This document shows, one piece after another, positions 24,557-33,889 of a stretch of DNA of 64,000 nucleotides. The notes under the pieces are model-generated. The model made no database searches and had not been told where the DNA came from. It saw only the letters and a program-made list of their open reading frames with translations. The DNA is taken from NCBI GenBank assembly GCA_049511415.1, contig JBEKYC010000001.1, forward strand, positions 62,001-126,000, in the 5' to 3' direction. This DNA is from Bog-159 sp049511415. GTDB taxonomy: Bacteria; Acidobacteriota; Terriglobia; Bryobacterales; Bryobacteraceae. Every line of letters starts with the position of its first letter. Positions within the stretch are counted from its first letter, which is position 1. The position numbers and the translations under genes were made by a program.

Positions 24557-25045
24557 TCAATACTTCCCTAAATGGACCACGTTGCCTTCGGCATTCGTCA
24601 GGTCCCCAGGCTGCGCGCCCGCCGGGCAACTGCCTATATACTTTTGATCCACGATCCTGATGCTCTCACTCACGCCGCCAAGAGGCGGACTATAAGTGGT
24701 GTGGTCCTCGCCGTGTACCGAAGTATCGCCCACATGGGCGGCGGTTGCCTTGGTCTCGATCACGGTGCCAGCAATCACACAATGCATCTCGGTGGCGTAC
24801 TTGCCGCCCTCAAAACGTTCGTCGTACTTGCAGCCCTTCACGGCGTTTTTCGCCAGGGTGATCGCCGATTTGTCGTAGGCGTGATTTCGGCACAGCGTCG
24901 TTGTCGTATCGTCCTTTTTGTTTCCGGGATTATCGACCAACTGGGTGCGAATCGACCAGAGACCCTCCTTCAGTTCCGGCGGATCGGCTGCCTGGGCGAT
25001 CGGCAGTACCAGTGCCGCCGCCGAAACAAGCATCATCTTCTTCAT
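24557..25045 (-). CDS. DUF3617 family secreted protein
   Basis: About 162 aa. ATG 25045 is preferred over the upstream ATG of the same frame because GGAGGG lies seven bases before it. Signal peptide 'KKMMLVSAAALVLPIAQA' is followed by 'LKEGLWSIRTQLVDNPG', two cysteines in '...LCRNHAYDKS' and '...VKGCKYDERFEGGKY', and a later 'GSCPAGAQPGD'. This is the DUF3617 arrangement: a small periplasmic protein with an opening 'GxW' strand. Function is unknown. The gene lies 27 bp after the last FG-GAP paralogue and may be on the same transcript. Confidence 0.8.
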   Translation of the reverse strand: MKKMMLVSAAALVLPIAQAADPPELKEGLWSIRTQLVDNPGNKKDDTTTTLCRNHAYDKSAITLAKNAVKGCKYDERFEGGKYATEMHCVIAGTVIETKATAAHVGDTSVHGEDHTTYSPPLGGVSESIRIVDQKYIGSCPAGAQPGDLTNAEGNVVHLGKY

Positions 25046-25072
25046 CGTTTGTCCCTCCATGCGGCCCTCGTA

Positions 25073-27592
25073 CTATGTGCCGCTGCCCGTCAGCGTGATC
25101 GCTTGCGGACTCCCCGGCACGGTATCCGTCAGCTCGATCTTGCCGCTGCGCTTCCCCGAAGCCGCCGCAGTAAACGTGACCGTAATCGAGCACGTCGCGC
25201 CCGGCGCCAGCGTGGCCGGAGAAATAGGACAAGTGTTAGTCTCGGCGAAATCGCCCGGATCGGCGCCCGCCACCTTGATGCTGCTGATGCCGATGGGCGT
25301 CCCGCTAGGATTGCCGATCGTGATGGTTTTAGGCGCGCTCTTCTTGCCCACCGCTTCCTTGGCAAACGCCAAGGTATTCGGAAAGACTGAAATCACCGGA
25401 AGATTGAGCAACACGGAGACTGAGTTGGAGAAGTAGTTAGCCACTGCGACATCGGCGCCGCCATCTCCACTAAGATCCGCCGTGGCCAGTCCCTGGGGAA
25501 TAAGCGCGGCCAGATACTCCACGTCCGGCTGGAATGTGCCGTCGCCATTGCCCAAAAGTATGGAGACTGTTCCGGGAGGGCAACTGGTGGCATAAAAGCA
25601 AATCTCGTTACTCACTGCCAGATCCGGTATTCCATCGCCATTGAAGTCCGCGACTACGATGGCAAAGGGGGAGATGCCAACGGCATAGTCCACGTGAGGC
25701 TGAAACGTTCCATCTCCGTTGCCGAGCAGTATCGATACCGTGTTTGCCTCAAAATTGGCGACCGCCAAGTCTTGCTTCCCATCCTGATTGAAGTCGCCGG
25801 TGGCCACCGCGTAGGGTCCAGCGCCCGACGCGTAGCTGACCGCGGGCTGGAAAGTGCCATCGCCGTTGCCCAGCAGAATGCTCACCTCGGCATCCGATGC
25901 GTATCCATAGCCAAAGTCGGCGAATGCCAAGTCCGGTTTGCCGTCGCCGTTGAAGTCGGCGATGGCGGCCCAATTAGGGGCGAGGCCCACGGCGTAGTCC
26001 ACATGGGGCTGGAAGGCACCGGTGCCCGTCCCGAGCAGGATGGACGCCGAGCTGGCGTTGGCCGTGACTAAGTCCAGATTGCCGTCGCCGGTAAAGTCGC
26101 CAACGGCAATACTAACGTCGAAGTTCGCCGTGGGATATTCCTGCTGAGGCTGGAACGTGCCGTTTCCGTTGCCCAGCAAGATGGAAACCGCGTTCGATCC
26201 CGCGGACGCTACCGCCAGATCCGGCTTGCCGTCCCGGTTGAAGTCCGCGATGGCCACCTGCTCGGGGGAATAGCTCGTGGCATAGTCGACGTGCGCGGCG
26301 AACTCTCCCCCACCCTGGTTCAAGAGAATCGATGCCGAATCGCTTGCGGAGTTGACCACCGCCAGATCCGGCTTCCCGTCGCCATTGAGGTCCGCGATGG
26401 CCACGTCGTACGGCGCTGCGCCTGTAGCCTTGTCGGCGTGGGTTTGAAATGTGCCGTTGCCTTCGCCGATCAGTATCGTAACCGTGCTGGCGTTGGAATT
26501 GGCGATGGCCAAATCGAGTTTGCCATCCCCGTTCAAATCCGCGGCGGCCAACTTATAAGGCGAAAAGCCCGTCCCGTAGACCACCTGCTTCTGAAATGTC
26601 CCGTTGCCCTTGCCGAGCAGCACCGAGACCGTATTATCAACGGTATTCACTACCGCCAGATCCAGCTTGCCCGAGCCATTGAAATCGCCGGCAACCAAGC
26701 CGGTTGGAAAATCGCCCACGGCGTAATCCACTGGCGCCTGAAAGGTGCCGTCCCCGTTTCCGAGAAGAATCGCAACCGTGTTGTTGGACCAGTTGCAGAC
26801 GGCCAGATCCAGCTTGTGGTCGCCGTTGAAGTCCGCGGCCGCCAGCGCGGCGCCGGCCCCTCCCGTTTCGTACTCCAACTGGGGCTGAAACGTGCCGTTG
26901 CTGTTGCCCAGCAATATCGAGATGGTGCCGCTAAACGCATTGCCCACCGCCAGGTCGGCAATCCCGTCGCCGTTGAAGTCACCGGTAACCAGATATTCGG
27001 GGTTGTCGCCGGTTGCGTAAGTCACTTGCGGCTGAAAAGTGCCATCCCCGTTGCCCAGTAATATGGAGACTGTGTTATCTCCGTAGTTGGCCACCGCCAG
27101 ATCCAGGTGTCCGTCATTGTTGAAATCGGCGGCTGCCAGGTCCCAGGCCGCCGAGCCTACCGCATAGTTCACAGCAGGCTTGAAAGTGCCATCCCCATTT
27201 CCCAGGAAGATGGACACGGCGCCGCTGGTGCTTACCGCGGCGAGGTCCAGGTTGTGATCGCCGTTGAAGTCCGCCGTGATGATGTTCCACGCATAGGATT
27301 GTCCCGTGGGGTAATTCACCGCCGGTTGAAACGTGCCATCGGGGTTGCCGAGCACCACCGAAACCGAGTTCGACGCCCAGTTGATAGCGGCGATACTCAT
27401 CGGGCCGCCGGTTTGGAAAGCGCCGATGGCTACCCCTTCCGGCTCATCCCCCACGGCCAGATCGGCTCGGCCCAACACGTATCTTTCCGCCGCGACCGTT
27501 CGCGTCTGTCCGAATGCCGGTCCCAACGCTATCGCCCATAACACAGCGGCAATCCGCCCCGCTGATTTCAAATTCAGTTCGTAAGTGTTCAT
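25073..27592 (-). CDS. Secreted FG-GAP repeat protein, paralogue 1
   Basis: An 839-aa exported protein; AGGAGG lies five bases before the ATG, and a signal peptide ends near 'GPAFGQ'. It contains 14 repeats of about 48 residues, 'D(F/L)NGDGKxDLAVAN...NTVSILLGNGDGTFQPxVxYATG'; the first lacks the DxDxD loop. These loops are calcium sites in integrin-type propellers. The last ~110 residues ('ISVFPNTLAFAKEAVGKK...' to the final GSGT) form a choice-of-anchor D (ASH-like) Ig domain. Eighteen bases separate it from the next paralogue, so all three are one operon. Likely an extracellular or surface binding scaffold; the ligand is unknown. Confidence 0.88.
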   Translation of the reverse strand: MNTYELNLKSAGRIAAVLWAIALGPAFGQTRTVAAERYVLGRADLAVGDEPEGVAIGAFQTGGPMSIAAINWASNSVSVVLGNPDGTFQPAVNYPTGQSYAWNIITADFNGDHNLDLAAVSTSGAVSIFLGNGDGTFKPAVNYAVGSAAWDLAAADFNNDGHLDLAVANYGDNTVSILLGNGDGTFQPQVTYATGDNPEYLVTGDFNGDGIADLAVGNAFSGTISILLGNSNGTFQPQLEYETGGAGAALAAADFNGDHKLDLAVCNWSNNTVAILLGNGDGTFQAPVDYAVGDFPTGLVAGDFNGSGKLDLAVVNTVDNTVSVLLGKGNGTFQKQVVYGTGFSPYKLAAADLNGDGKLDLAIANSNASTVTILIGEGNGTFQTHADKATGAAPYDVAIADLNGDGKPDLAVVNSASDSASILLNQGGGEFAAHVDYATSYSPEQVAIADFNRDGKPDLAVASAGSNAVSILLGNGNGTFQPQQEYPTANFDVSIAVGDFTGDGNLDLVTANASSASILLGTGTGAFQPHVDYAVGLAPNWAAIADFNGDGKPDLAFADFGYGYASDAEVSILLGNGDGTFQPAVSYASGAGPYAVATGDFNQDGKQDLAVANFEANTVSILLGNGDGTFQPHVDYAVGISPFAIVVADFNGDGIPDLAVSNEICFYATSCPPGTVSILLGNGDGTFQPDVEYLAALIPQGLATADLSGDGGADVAVANYFSNSVSVLLNLPVISVFPNTLAFAKEAVGKKSAPKTITIGNPSGTPIGISSIKVAGADPGDFAETNTCPISPATLAPGATCSITVTFTAAASGKRSGKIELTDTVPGSPQAITLTGSGT

Positions 27593-27610
27593 GGAATCCT
27601 CCTGTTTGCT

Positions 27611-30175
27611 TTATGTGCCGCTGCCCGTCAGCGTGATCGTCTGCGGGCTCCCCGGCACGGTATCCGTCAGTTCGATCTTGGCGCTGCGCTTCCCCGATGC
27701 CGCCGGCGTAAACGTGACCGTGATCGAGCACGTCGCGCCGGGAGCCAGCGTAGCCGGCGAGACCGGACAGGTGTTGCTCTCGGCAAAATCGCCCGGATCG
27801 GTCCCCGCAATCTTCACGCTGGTCAATTCGATGGGCGTACCGCTCGGATTGCCGATCCCGATGCTTTGCGGCGCGCTCTTCTTGCCCACCGCTTCTTTTG
27901 GAAACGCAACGGCATTCGGAGAGACCGAAATCACCGGCAGATTCAGCAGCACCGACACCGTATTGGAAAAGAAGTTGGGCACCGCCAGGTCCGCGCCGCC
28001 CTGGCCGCTCAGATCCCCGCTGGCCGGTAGTGCGGGATAAAGTCCCACCAGGTAGTCCACATTCTGCTGGAAGCTGCCGTCGCCATTACCCAGCAGAATC
28101 GAAACCGTACCCGCCGGGCAGTCGCCCGCCGGATTCAGGCAGTTGCTGTTGCTCACTGCCAGATCCGGAATGCCATCGCCGTTGAAGTCGCCGATCGCCA
28201 GGCCATATGGGTAAGCGCCGGTCGGGTAATTGACGGCCGGCTGGAAGGTGCCGTCGCCGTTGCCCAGCAGGATCGAAACCGTATTGCCGTCGATATTGGC
28301 GACCGCCAGATCCGGCTTGCCGTCCTGATTGAAGTCTCCGGAAACCATCGAATAGGTCCACGTGGCCGTGTCATAGCCAACCGCTGGCTGGAAGGTTCCG
28401 TCGCCATTGCCCAGGCAAATTGCAACGAGACCGACGCTGAGGCTGGCAGTCGCCAGGTCGAGCTTGCCGTCAAGGTTGAAGTCGGCGGCCACCACCGCTC
28501 CGGCATACTCTCCGCCAAAATAATTCACGGGAGACGCGAAGGTGCCGTTCCCGTTGCCCAACAGAACGGAGAGGTCGTTTGTCTCCCCGTTCCCGGTCGC
28601 CAGATCCAGTTTCCCGTCATTACGAAAATCGCCCGCGGCAATCCCATTAGGGCCAAAGGCGGTGGTAGCTGTAAGAGCAGGTTGGAAAGTGCCGTTGCTG
28701 TTCCCCAGTAATATGGAAACAGTGCCTGCTCCGCTGTCGGCAAGGGCCAAATCTGGAAGATGGTCCCCATTGTAGTCGGCGACGGCAATGGCGAAGGGTC
28801 CGAACCCGGCGGCGTAAGCCACCGCCGATGCGAACTTGCCGCTTCCCTGGCCCAACAGAATCGAGGCGGCGTTGCCAACCAGGTCGGCAACTGCCAGATC
28901 CGGCACGTGGTCGCCATTGAAATCCGCAATCGCCACCGCGGATGGCATGGCACCGGCGGCCTGGTCCACATGCGTCTGAAACCCATTTTTGCCCTCGCCC
29001 GCCATAACCGATACAGTGTTCCCACTAGCATTGGTCACCACCATGTCGAGCTTTCCGTCTCCGTTCATGTCGGCGGGCACCACCAACCAGGGGTTCAGGC
29101 CCGTCCCGTAGATCTTGCGGGCTCCGAACGTCCCGTTGCCCTTGCCCGGCAGCACGGATATGGCGTTGTCGGTCTCGGCGATCACGGCCAGATCCAAGAC
29201 GCCATTGCCCGTGAAGTCGCCGGCCGCCAGGGCGCCGGACCCATCGCCGGCCGCGTAATCGACGTGCGGCTGAAATGTGCCATCGCCATTGCCGAGCAGT
29301 ACCGACACAGTGTTGGCGTCATAGTTGGACGTGGCCATATCCAGTTTGCCATCGCCGTTGAAGTCGCCCGTCACCACGACGGTGGGAAAGTCGCCGGTGG
29401 CATACGGCACGGGTGGCCGTAACGTGCCGTCGCCATTTCCGAGCAGAATCCAGACGTCGTTCGGCCCGGTGATCGCCAGATCCTGATGGTTGTCGCCGTT
29501 AAAGTCCCCTGCGGCGATCCATTCGGGCCGGGGGCCGACGGCATAAGTGGCGGGCGCCTGAAAAGTGCCATCGCCATTGCCCAGCAGGATGGAAACCGTG
29601 CCCGCGATATAGCTGCTTACGGCCAAGTCCACCTTGCCGTCGCCGTTGAAGTCGGCCGCGGCCAGGGCGGGAAGCACGCCGTCTCCCGCCGCAGAGACCA
29701 CTTGAGGCTGGAACGTGCCGTCGCCATTGCCCAGCAGAATCGATACAGTGCCGCCCCAATTCACCACCGCCAGATCCAGATTGTGGTCGCCGTTGAAATC
29801 GCCGGTGACGATGTTCTGCGGCTCCGAACCTGTCTCATAATCCACGCCGGTTTGATAGGTTCCGTTGGGACTAGCGAGCAGGATCGTGACCGTGTTCGAG
29901 TTAGAGTTGGCCACCGCGATGCCCGGCAGGCCGCCGTTCTGAAAGACGCCCACAGCCAGTCCTTCGGGCGCATCGCCTGTAGCCAGATCGATCCGGCCAA
30001 ATACATATCGCTGCGCCGCAACGGGCGTCGCCGGCCGGACCGCGCGCGGCGCCGCTGCCCGGGCAACCCGCGTTGGGTGCGCATGCGTCTGGCCGAACAC
30101 CGGTCCCGACGCGACCGCCAATATAAGAGCGGCAATCCGCCCGGCTGATTTCAAATTCAGTTCGTATGTATTCAT
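27611..30175 (-). CDS. Secreted FG-GAP repeat protein, paralogue 2
   Basis: An 854-aa protein built like its neighbours: the same first residues as paralogue 1 ('MNTYELNLKSAGRIAA'), a signal peptide, an insert rich in Ala/Arg, then 14 FG-GAP repeats and a terminal choice-of-anchor D domain ending in GSGT. Variants of the calcium loop (DFNGDNHQD, DFTGNGVLD, DLSGQGGAD) show the blades diverging separately. The 18-nt spacers on both sides and the AGGAGG site are nearly identical to those of paralogue 1, which points to recent tandem duplication or gene conversion at the gene ends. Confidence 0.88.
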   Translation of the reverse strand: MNTYELNLKSAGRIAALILAVASGPVFGQTHAHPTRVARAAAPRAVRPATPVAAQRYVFGRIDLATGDAPEGLAVGVFQNGGLPGIAVANSNSNTVTILLASPNGTYQTGVDYETGSEPQNIVTGDFNGDHNLDLAVVNWGGTVSILLGNGDGTFQPQVVSAAGDGVLPALAAADFNGDGKVDLAVSSYIAGTVSILLGNGDGTFQAPATYAVGPRPEWIAAGDFNGDNHQDLAITGPNDVWILLGNGDGTLRPPVPYATGDFPTVVVTGDFNGDGKLDMATSNYDANTVSVLLGNGDGTFQPHVDYAAGDGSGALAAGDFTGNGVLDLAVIAETDNAISVLPGKGNGTFGARKIYGTGLNPWLVVPADMNGDGKLDMVVTNASGNTVSVMAGEGKNGFQTHVDQAAGAMPSAVAIADFNGDHVPDLAVADLVGNAASILLGQGSGKFASAVAYAAGFGPFAIAVADYNGDHLPDLALADSGAGTVSILLGNSNGTFQPALTATTAFGPNGIAAGDFRNDGKLDLATGNGETNDLSVLLGNGNGTFASPVNYFGGEYAGAVVAADFNLDGKLDLATASLSVGLVAICLGNGDGTFQPAVGYDTATWTYSMVSGDFNQDGKPDLAVANIDGNTVSILLGNGDGTFQPAVNYPTGAYPYGLAIGDFNGDGIPDLAVSNSNCLNPAGDCPAGTVSILLGNGDGSFQQNVDYLVGLYPALPASGDLSGQGGADLAVPNFFSNTVSVLLNLPVISVSPNAVAFPKEAVGKKSAPQSIGIGNPSGTPIELTSVKIAGTDPGDFAESNTCPVSPATLAPGATCSITVTFTPAASGKRSAKIELTDTVPGSPQTITLTGSGT

Positions 30176-30193
30176 GGAATCCTCCTGTTTGCC

Positions 30194-32782
30194 CTATGTG
30201 CCGCTGCCCGTAAGCGTGATGGACTGCGGACTCCCCGGCACGGTGTCCGTCAACTCGATCTTGGCGCTGCGTTCTCCCTTGGCTGCCGGGGTAAATGTGA
30301 CCGTAATCGAACACGTCGCGCCGGGCGCCAGCGTGGCCGGCGAAACCGGACAGGTGTTGGTCTCGGCAAAGTCGCCCGGATCGGTGCCCGCGATCTTCAC
30401 GCTGGTGAATCCCATCGCCGTGCCGCTGGGGTTGCCGATCGTCATGGTTTGCGGCGCGCTCTTCTTGCCCACCGCCTCCTTTGCAAACGCCAGCGGGTTC
30501 GGGAAGACCGAAATCACCGGCAGATTCAGTAGCACGGAGACCGTGTTTGCAACGCCGTTCGCCGTCGCCAGGCCCGCGCTCCCGCTGCCGCTCAGCGTCC
30601 CCGCCGCAATACCCTCCGGCCACGTCCCAACCAGGTAGCTCATTTGCGGTTGGAAGGTGCCGTCCCCATTTCCCAAGAGAATGGACACGGTACCCGGAGG
30701 GCATTCTTTGCTAAAGTCCTGGCAATTCTCAGCAGTCACTGCCAGATCCAAATTACCGTCGGCATTGAAATCCGCCGTGGCGATGGCCTCCGGAGTCGAG
30801 CCGGCCGCGTAAACCACCGGGGCCTGGAAAGTGCCATCGCCGTTACCCAGCAGAACCGACACCGTATTGTTGTCGGTATTCGCGATCGCCAGGTCTGGGT
30901 GGCCATCGTGATTGAAATCTCCCGCCACCACCCCTTCGGGCTCTGCCACGCTGTAGAGCACCGGGGACTGAAACGTGCCGTCGCCCTTGCCCAGGAAAAT
31001 GCTCACGCTCCCCGCGGTGTCGGCTTCGGTGACGGCCAGATCGAGTATGCCGTCGCCATTGAAATCGGCGGTCGCCACCGCCCACGGCGCCGGTTCCGCG
31101 GTATAGTCCACATGCGGCAGGAATGTGCCGTTACCGTTTCCCAGAAGCACGGAGATGGTGCCGGCATCCTCGTTGGCGGTGACCAAGTCCAGGTGACCGC
31201 TCCCGTTGAAATCGCCCGCGGCGATGCCAATGTCATAGTCGCCTGTAGCGTATTCCTTTTGCGGCTGGAAGGTCCCATCGCCGTTGCCCAGCAGGACTGA
31301 AACGGCGTTTGACCCGGTTGCGGCCACCGCCAAATCGGGCTTGCCATCGCCATTAAAGTCGCCGCTGACCACTGCATCCGGGGCGTATCCCGTGGCGTAG
31401 TCGACGTGCGCGCCGAACTTTCCACTGCCTTCGCCCAGCAGAATCGAGACCGTGTTAGCCCCCCAGTTGGTCACCGCGAGATCCAGGTTCTGGTCGCCAT
31501 TGAAATCCGCGATGGCCACAGAGTACGGCGATACGCCGGTCGCGTAATCGGTGTGGGTCTGGAAAGCGCCGTCGCCCTCGCCCGCCAGGATGGAGACCGT
31601 GTTGGAACCGCTGTTGGCGATGGTCAAATCGAGTTTGCCATCCCCGTTCAGGTCGCCGATAGCCAGCGCGACAGGGGCAGCCCCCACCCCGTAGACTACC
31701 TGCCGCTTGAAAGTTCCGTTGCCATTGCCCAGCAGCATGGAGACGGTGTTGTCCCCCCAGTTGGCCGCCGCCAGGTCCAACTTGCCATCGCCCCTGAAAT
31801 CGCCAACGGCGATCGCTGTGGGCAGATTGCCTGTGTCATACTGCACCTTAGGCTGGAAGGTGCCATCGCCGTTCCCCAGAAACACCGAAATCGTGTTGCT
31901 CAGGAAGTTGACCGTACCCAGATCGAGGTGGCCATCGCCGTTGAAATCGGCGGTCACGACCCCGTACGGGTACTCGCCCGCCGCGTATTCCACTTGCGGT
32001 TGAAATGTGCCGTCGCCGTTGCCCAACAGAATGGATATGGTGTTGCTCCCGTCGTTGGCAGTCGCCAGGTCCATCTTGCCGTCGCCGTTGAAGTCCCCGG
32101 CGACGAGAGCATACGGCTCGTCGCCTGTCGTATAAGTCACGGGTGGCTCAAAAGTGCCGTCGCCATTTCCCAGCAGGATGGCCACGGTGTACCCGTAAAA
32201 ATTCACCAGCGCCAGGTCCGGCTTGCCATCGCCATTGAAATCCGCCGCAATCACCGCCTGGCAGGTTCCCCCGGCTGAGTAGTTCACGGCCGTGCGAAAA
32301 GTGCCATCGCCATTTCCCAACAGGATCGACACGGTGCCGCTGTAAAAATTGCCCACCGCAAGGTCCAGGTTATGGTCGCCGTTGAAGTCCGCGACAGCGA
32401 TGCCATCGGGTCCCGAGCCTACCGCGTAGTTAACGGGGGCTTGATAGGTTCCGTCGGGATTGGCGAGCAGGATCGAGACCGAATCACCGTTGGCGACGGC
32501 CAGGCTCATCGGGCCGCCGGTCTGGAATGCTCCCATAGCCACTGCCGCGGGAGAGCCGGGCACCGCCAGATCGGTCCGACCGAATACGTATCTTTCCGGC
32601 GCGCCGGAGACCGACCGGCTGGCCACGCGTGGCGCGGCCGCATTGGCCGGTACGTGGCCCTCCAGGCGGGCAATCCGCGGTGGGGGCGTTTGCGCCTGGC
32701 CGAATGCCGGCCCCGACGCAACTGTCAATAACAGGGCGGCGATCCGCCCGGACGATGTGCATCTCTGGTTGAAGGCGTTCAT
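30194..32782 (-). CDS. Secreted FG-GAP repeat protein, paralogue 3
   Basis: About 862 aa from ATG 32782, which has GAGG upstream and gives 'MNAFNQRCTSSGRIAALLLTVASGPAFGQ' as signal peptide; the frame stays open 26 codons further without a better site. It has 14 FG-GAP repeats and the same terminal choice-of-anchor D domain. The last repeat ('TLSGSGSAGLATAN') has lost its acidic residues. It is first in the three-gene array and next to the two-component genes at 33122-36847 on the same strand. No membrane anchor is seen. Confidence 0.87.
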   Translation of the reverse strand: MNAFNQRCTSSGRIAALLLTVASGPAFGQAQTPPPRIARLEGHVPANAAAPRVASRSVSGAPERYVFGRTDLAVPGSPAAVAMGAFQTGGPMSLAVANGDSVSILLANPDGTYQAPVNYAVGSGPDGIAVADFNGDHNLDLAVGNFYSGTVSILLGNGDGTFRTAVNYSAGGTCQAVIAADFNGDGKPDLALVNFYGYTVAILLGNGDGTFEPPVTYTTGDEPYALVAGDFNGDGKMDLATANDGSNTISILLGNGDGTFQPQVEYAAGEYPYGVVTADFNGDGHLDLGTVNFLSNTISVFLGNGDGTFQPKVQYDTGNLPTAIAVGDFRGDGKLDLAAANWGDNTVSMLLGNGNGTFKRQVVYGVGAAPVALAIGDLNGDGKLDLTIANSGSNTVSILAGEGDGAFQTHTDYATGVSPYSVAIADFNGDQNLDLAVTNWGANTVSILLGEGSGKFGAHVDYATGYAPDAVVSGDFNGDGKPDLAVAATGSNAVSVLLGNGDGTFQPQKEYATGDYDIGIAAGDFNGSGHLDLVTANEDAGTISVLLGNGNGTFLPHVDYTAEPAPWAVATADFNGDGILDLAVTEADTAGSVSIFLGKGDGTFQSPVLYSVAEPEGVVAGDFNHDGHPDLAIANTDNNTVSVLLGNGDGTFQAPVVYAAGSTPEAIATADFNADGNLDLAVTAENCQDFSKECPPGTVSILLGNGDGTFQPQMSYLVGTWPEGIAAGTLSGSGSAGLATANGVANTVSVLLNLPVISVFPNPLAFAKEAVGKKSAPQTMTIGNPSGTAMGFTSVKIAGTDPGDFAETNTCPVSPATLAPGATCSITVTFTPAAKGERSAKIELTDTVPGSPQSITLTGSGT

Positions 32783-32816
32783 AAAATCCTCGATGAATCG
32801 GATATGTATCCCTGGT

Positions 32817-33027
32817 CTAAAATGAATCGGAGTCCCCTCCGTCCGCGAGCGAATTTTCAAAGTCGCGATGCTGGGCGAGCGATCCGTCCTGGTTTTTAAC
32901 GTCGATGATCCAGTGGCCGTGTACTTTGATGCCTTCGCCGCCCGGCTTGGCTGGGGCAGTAGCTGCTTTCTGCCCCGTGGCGGTCTTTCCCGCGCTCTGC
33001 CGAGCGAGACCTGCCTGCCGGCGCTCT
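32817..33027 (-). pseudogene. Relic of an 'IKVHGHW' protein gene
   Basis: An open stretch of about 70 codons on the minus strand, ending at TAG 32817-32819, reads '...TAPAKPGGEGIKVHGHW' and continues 'IIDVKNQDGSLAQHRDFENSL' before running into a short acidic end. I recognise this from longer acidobacterial proteins that begin 'IKVHGHWxIDVxNPDG(T/S)L...HxEFENSL' and continue for hundreds of residues. Here no start codon with a ribosome-binding site, no signal peptide and no downstream domain exist, so it is a truncated remnant. The family link is from memory. Confidence 0.5.
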
Positions 33028-33121
33028 CACCGGCCGCATTACCACGCCCGACTTACCGATACTAAGCTGGCCCCATCGGACCCGCCATAGCATAGTCATG
33101 CGGTCTTGTAGGAGAGAAAAA

Positions 33122-33823
33122 TCAGGAGATGATGCGGCTCTTCAGAGCCTTGCGCACGGCTTCCGTCTTCGAATGCACGTGCAGCTTGTCGTAGATGCTG
33201 CGGATGTGATCGCGGATCGTGTTGATGCTTACCTGCAGCCGGTCCGCCACGGCCTGGTAACTGTGGCCCTCCGCCAGCAATCCCAGCAATCGCACCTCGT
33301 GCGGCGTCAGGTCGTGTCCGGTCTTGTCGATCGGACCGGTCTTGCGAAACAACCGCACAACTTTGCGCGCAACCTCCGGGGCCATCGGCGCGCCGCCTTG
33401 ATGCACATCGCGAATGGCCCCCAGCAGATCGGCCGGCGGCATCCTCTTCAGCAGATAGCCCGTAGCGCCGTTGCACAGCGATTCCATGATGTGCTCGTCC
33501 TCGTCGTGTACGGTAAGCATCAGGATCTGCATGGCCGGGTACTTTTCGCTGAGCAGCCGCGCGCCCTCGGAACCGGGAATGCCGGCCAGGTTGATGTCCA
33601 GCAGCAACACGTCCGGCGGCTGCCCGCCTAGCGACCGTAGCGCCTCTTCCACCGACCCGAACGCGCCCGTGCAGCGATAGCCGGGCGTGCCGTCGATCAG
33701 CAGTCTCAAACCCTTGCGGATGGCGTGCTCGTCGTCGATGAGCGCTACCTGAATCGATCCTGCTGTGGCCACGTGTAGTCTCACGCTAACACTGCGTCTC
33801 CCGCCGAACAACCGCATGGACAT
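33122..33823 (-). CDS. NarL/FixJ-type response regulator
   Basis: A 233-aa response regulator (start uncertain; GTG codons at 33784 and 33772 would also keep the domain). The receiver domain has the acidic pocket 'ALIDDEHAIRKG', the phospho-acceptor D76 in 'VLLLDINL', the switch Thr in 'ILMLTVHDE' and Lys in 'GYLLKRMPP'. The C-terminal LuxR-type helix-turn-helix reads 'LTPHEVRLLGLLAEGHSYQAVADRLQVS' and 'NTIRDHIRSIYDKLHVHSKTEAV'. It follows the sensor kinase gene by 66 bp and is its obvious partner. The FG-GAP operon starts about 340 bp downstream, making it a candidate target. Confidence 0.92.
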   Translation of the reverse strand: MSMRLFGGRRSVSVRLHVATAGSIQVALIDDEHAIRKGLRLLIDGTPGYRCTGAFGSVEEALRSLGGQPPDVLLLDINLAGIPGSEGARLLSEKYPAMQILMLTVHDEDEHIMESLCNGATGYLLKRMPPADLLGAIRDVHQGGAPMAPEVARKVVRLFRKTGPIDKTGHDLTPHEVRLLGLLAEGHSYQAVADRLQVSINTIRDHIRSIYDKLHVHSKTEAVRKALKSRIIS

Positions 33824-33841
33824 GCGGTAATCGCCGGTGGC

Positions 33842-33858
33842 GCAGGCCCTCGGCCTGC
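33842..33858. repeat. GC-rich palindrome between kinase and regulator genes
   Basis: GCAGGCC-CTC-GGCCTGC, a perfect 7-bp hairpin in the 66-bp gap between the histidine kinase and response regulator genes. It is similar in style to the GC-rich palindromes at 41995-42017 and 46705-46738 and may belong to a dispersed small-repeat class. Confidence 0.45.
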
Positions 33859-33889
33859 GAGCGAAGCCCGCCTTTTAGAGCTTGCCGCT

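Noticed and set aside
25073..32782. Regular short DNA repeats, considered as a CRISPR or satellite array
   Set aside because: The repeats are codon-structured FG-GAP units within long open frames, of about 140 bp with no unique spacers.
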